Of a stretch of 5,638 bases of DNA, positions 4,269 through 5,638 are shown one piece after another. The first letter of the stretch is position 1; each line of letters begins with the position of its first letter. A model generated the notes under the pieces. The model worked only from the letters and a program-made list of their open reading frames with translations, was not told where the DNA came from and made no database searches. Position numbers and translations under genes: made by a program. The DNA comes from Phycisphaerae bacterium (GTDB lineage Bacteria > Planctomycetota > Phycisphaerae > JAJVII01): positions 1 through 5,638 of the forward strand of contig JAQTVL010000314.1 in NCBI GenBank assembly GCA_028706835.1. The letters are read 5' to 3'.

Positions 4269-4557
4269 GGGCATCTACCTCCAGCAGAGGCCGACCAAAT
4301 GTGGCCCGGTCTGGCGATGCCCCATTACCGGCTGCACGGTTCGCTGGTGGGGCGCGAAGGACACCACGCCATGCGATTACCAGACCGCGCAGGCCAGGAA
4401 AGCTGCTCATGCCGTCATTGATCCGATCTGGCAGAGGTATCACATGAGTCGGGCATCCCTGTACCGCCGAATGAAACGCGATCTCGGCGTCGAGCACATC
4501 GGACTGTGCGATATCGCGACGTGCGAGAAGATCATCGAATGGGCAAAGAAGCTATGA
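4234..4557 (+). CDS. Zinc-finger-containing protein, DUF3268 type
   Basis: 107 aa. The start overlaps the previous gene by 35 nt, with GAGAGG just upstream of the ATG. The N-terminal half carries C8-x2-H11 and C29-x4-C34 in an aromatic, ribbon-like setting (VWRCPITGCTVRWWG). The C-terminal half reads ARKAAHAVIDPIW, MSRASLYRRM, LGVEHIGLCDIATCEKII. That combination (KAAH..DP.W, SR..Y..., HIG..D...C) is what I remember of the DUF3268 zinc-finger-containing domain found in phages and prophages. The biochemical role of that family is not known to me. Its stop shares ATGA with the next start. Confidence 0.8.
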   Translation: MQDQNPTCPIHEGIYLQQRPTKCGPVWRCPITGCTVRWWGAKDTTPCDYQTAQARKAAHAVIDPIWQRYHMSRASLYRRMKRDLGVEHIGLCDIATCEKIIEWAKKL

Positions 4558-4871
4558 ACGAATCACAATCCATCCACAGGAACACTACCGTACCGGCTGC
4601 CTGCCGAAACGCCTACGACAAGGCGATGACGGGCCGCAAGCCTCTGGCGGCGATCCGTGCAAAGTGCCACGACTGCCAGAACTGGCAACTCGCCGAGATC
4701 AGGGGTTGCGCGATAGACACCTGCCCGCTTTGGCCCTACCGCATGGGCCGTAAGACACCTTCGGCATCTCCACAGAATGGCAAGGAAGGTCGAAAAACCC
4801 CCAATCATCGAGGGTTCGGCAAAGAGAAGGGGTTATTCGTGAGCAATCAGCCGCAGGAGGCAACGAAGTAG
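4554..4871 (+). CDS. Small phage zinc protein with CxxC...CPLWPYRMG motif
   Basis: ATG 4554 is chosen because it forms the coupling overlap ATGA with the preceding stop and keeps the conserved core; in-frame codons back to 4506 would duplicate coding space. The 105-aa product has AIRAKCHDC (C38, C41), EIRGC (C52) and CPLWPYRMGR (C57). This four-cysteine pattern recurs in many phage proteins of unknown function and probably binds one zinc. The last 40 residues are basic, low in complexity and likely disordered. It is likely to interact with nucleic acid or a replication protein, but that is inference. Confidence 0.8.
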   Translation: MNESQSIHRNTTVPAACRNAYDKAMTGRKPLAAIRAKCHDCQNWQLAEIRGCAIDTCPLWPYRMGRKTPSASPQNGKEGRKTPNHRGFGKEKGLFVSNQPQEATK

Positions 4872-4898
4872 CACTCCGGCGGGCTGGCGGCAATGAAT

Positions 4899-4916
4899 CG
4901 GCGCGATGGTGCGCCG
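4899..4916 (+). repeat. 6-bp intergenic hairpin
   Basis: CGGCGC (4899-4904) pairs with GCGCCG (4911-4916) around GATGGT. It lies in the 66-bp gap before the next gene, ahead of its ribosome site. No T-run follows, so it is not a strong terminator. Confidence 0.4.
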
Positions 4917-4937
4917 TCAAATGAAAGGATTCAGAAC

Positions 4938-5216
4938 ATGGCAACAGCAGGAAGCAGTGGAAGCGCGGTGCGGGAATTGGAAATCCCATCACAGATCGGA
5001 CAGTACGAGCATGCCGCAGCGGCCCTTGAGGAGAGGATTGTGGCCTTACACGAAAGGCTGAAGACGGTGTTGCGCACACCCGAGCCAGTGCCGCCAGAAG
5101 CGGCAAGCAAAGAACCGCCCTTGTGTGACTTGGCCTCGTGGATCAGGGGACGGCGGATTAACGTGGAGAGCGTGACCGCACAGATCACCGACATCCTGGC
5201 CCGACTCGAACTGTAA
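4938..5216 (+). CDS. Hypothetical coiled-coil protein, 92 aa
   Basis: ATG 4938 is preferred to the in-frame ATG at 4893, because GAAAGGA (4923-4929) stands eight bases before it, the same site used by other genes here, while 4893 has only weak GGCGG upstream. The product starts MATAGSSGSAVRELEIPSQI, then has a heptad-like region (EHAAAALEERIVALHERLKTVL, residues about 24-45), a Pro-rich linker and a second short helix ending DILARLEL. This suggests a helical, possibly dimeric cytoplasmic protein. No family recognised. Confidence 0.75.
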   Translation: MATAGSSGSAVRELEIPSQIGQYEHAAAALEERIVALHERLKTVLRTPEPVPPEAASKEPPLCDLASWIRGRRINVESVTAQITDILARLEL

Positions 5217-5249
5217 CCCAAGCCCCAGACTCCAGCCCTATCGAAAGGA
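5211..5249 (+). repeat. Duplicated stop/linker/RBS module, copy 1 (copy 2 at 5447-5485)
   Basis: CTGTAACCCAAGCCC (5211-5225) is identical to 5447-5461. Both copies span the last codon and stop of one gene, are followed by exactly 17 divergent bases and then GAAAGG, and lead to the next start. The equal spacing shows the whole gene-junction cassette is duplicated, not just a few bases. Confidence 0.75.
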
Positions 5250-5254
5250 AACAA

Positions 5255-5452
5255 GTGGAAGAAGTGACGACATGCTCGACTTGTGGAGGACAGACGTGGG
5301 AAATCTACGGGGACCGGATTGTCTGCTGTGAATGCAGAAGGGCTTATGCGGTGCGCGTCGCCGGTGCCATTCTCTCAAAGATCAACCACCCAGAGGAATG
5401 CAAAAACAAATTGAGACGAAAGTTCCTCCGATGGCTGAGAGGTAATCTGTAA
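5255..5452 (+). CDS. Small zinc-ribbon protein, 65 aa, GTG start
   Basis: GTG 5255 follows GAAAGGA (5243-5249) by five bases; no ATG fits this frame. The product has C7-x2-C10 (CSTCGG) and C24-x2-C27 (CCEC, with an extra C25), 13 residues apart, the four-cysteine layout of a zinc ribbon, joined to a basic C-terminal tail (KNKLRRKFLRWLRGNL) suited to binding nucleic acid. Zinc ribbons of this size may bind DNA, RNA or transcription proteins. Which applies here cannot be told. Both flanks carry the duplicated junction cassette. Confidence 0.75.
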   Translation: MEEVTTCSTCGGQTWEIYGDRIVCCECRRAYAVRVAGAILSKINHPEECKNKLRRKFLRWLRGNL

Positions 5453-5485
5453 CCCAAGCCCGGTCAACCCGGCATTTTGAAAGGG
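5447..5485 (+). repeat. Duplicated stop/linker/RBS module, copy 2
   Basis: This second copy of the junction cassette lies between the zinc-ribbon gene and the last gene; its first 15 bases are identical to 5211-5225. The 17-base middle differs (GGTCAACCCGGCATTTT here), and GAAAGGGA follows. Confidence 0.75.
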
Positions 5486-5492
5486 AATTCGT

Positions 5493-5638
5493 ATGAAGAA
5501 GAAGAAAAAGGAACTGAAACGAGGTAAGTGGACGAAGGACGAACTGCGAGACTTGAAGCGGCTCTTTCCCAACGCCTCCACACGCGAAGTGGCAGACGAG
5601 TTGGGCATAGGCTACGAAGCCCTCAAGAAGAAAGCCTC
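5493..5638 (+). CDS. Myb/SANT-like DNA-binding protein, N-terminal part (3' truncated by window edge)
   Basis: ATG 5493 has GAAAGGGA (5479-5486) six bases upstream. The 48 visible codons begin with a lysine-rich run (MKKKKKELKRGK). They continue WTKDELRDLKRLFPNASTRE, VADELGIGYEALKKKA, which follows the pattern W-[ST]-x2-E-x3-L-x2-LFP-x-A/T-x-VA-x2-LG-x3-A-x-K-x-[KR]-A of small Myb/SANT or homeodomain-like helix-turn-helix proteins in phages and bacteria. It is expected to bind DNA. The frame is open to the right edge, so length and any further domain are unknown. Confidence 0.8.
   Translation, partial: MKKKKKELKRGKWTKDELRDLKRLFPNASTREVADELGIGYEALKKKA

Noticed and set aside
4931..5254. 107-codon - strand frame
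   Set aside because: It is fully antisense to the coiled-coil gene at 4938-5216, which has a good ribosome site; it has no domain.

Overview
The window looks like part of a temperate phage or a phage-like integrative element from a moderately GC-rich bacterium. The evidence is a tyrosine integrase, a tRNA-derived attachment site, and a tightly packed run of small, overlapping, same-strand genes. Several of these belong to families known mainly from phages. Every supported gene is on the + strand. Nothing in the window fixes the host.

Layout. (1) 1-482 is the C-terminal half of a tyrosine integrase. (2) 483-524 is the 3' half of a tRNA with anticodon CAU, on the - strand, directly abutting the integrase stop codon. 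The 5' half is absent, which marks this as attP in the non-integrated (circular or circularly permuted) form. (3) About 525-1947 is a 1.4 kb stretch with no convincing protein gene. It is packed with perfect or near-perfect hairpins, GNRA-type loops and repeated sequence modules. A candidate promoter (529-560) sits at one end and a candidate intrinsic terminator (1875-1927) at the other. I read it as one large structured non-coding RNA of about 1.36 kb, or a very long structured leader; this is the most unusual part of the window. (4) 1948-5638 is an early-type operon of 13 small genes. It holds an unknown 122-aa protein, an 18-residue membrane micropeptide, several unknown small proteins, an NGO0469-family replication/SSB-like protein with a DDDIPF tail, a possibly NinB-like recombination accessory protein, a DUF3268-type zinc-finger protein, a CxxC/CPLWPYR phage zinc protein, a coiled-coil protein, a zinc ribbon and the start of a Myb/SANT-like DNA-binding protein.

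How it fits together. The integrase recombines attP with a host tRNA gene. On integration, the crossover near position 520 would separate int from the ncRNA locus, leaving them at opposite prophage ends. The rightward genes appear to be one translationally coupled unit: stop/start overlaps are common, and five starts share a GAAAGG-type ribosome binding site. Their products suggest DNA replication and recombination accessory functions. A terminator immediately before the first ribosome binding site means the structured RNA could end there, or could control read-through into the operon.
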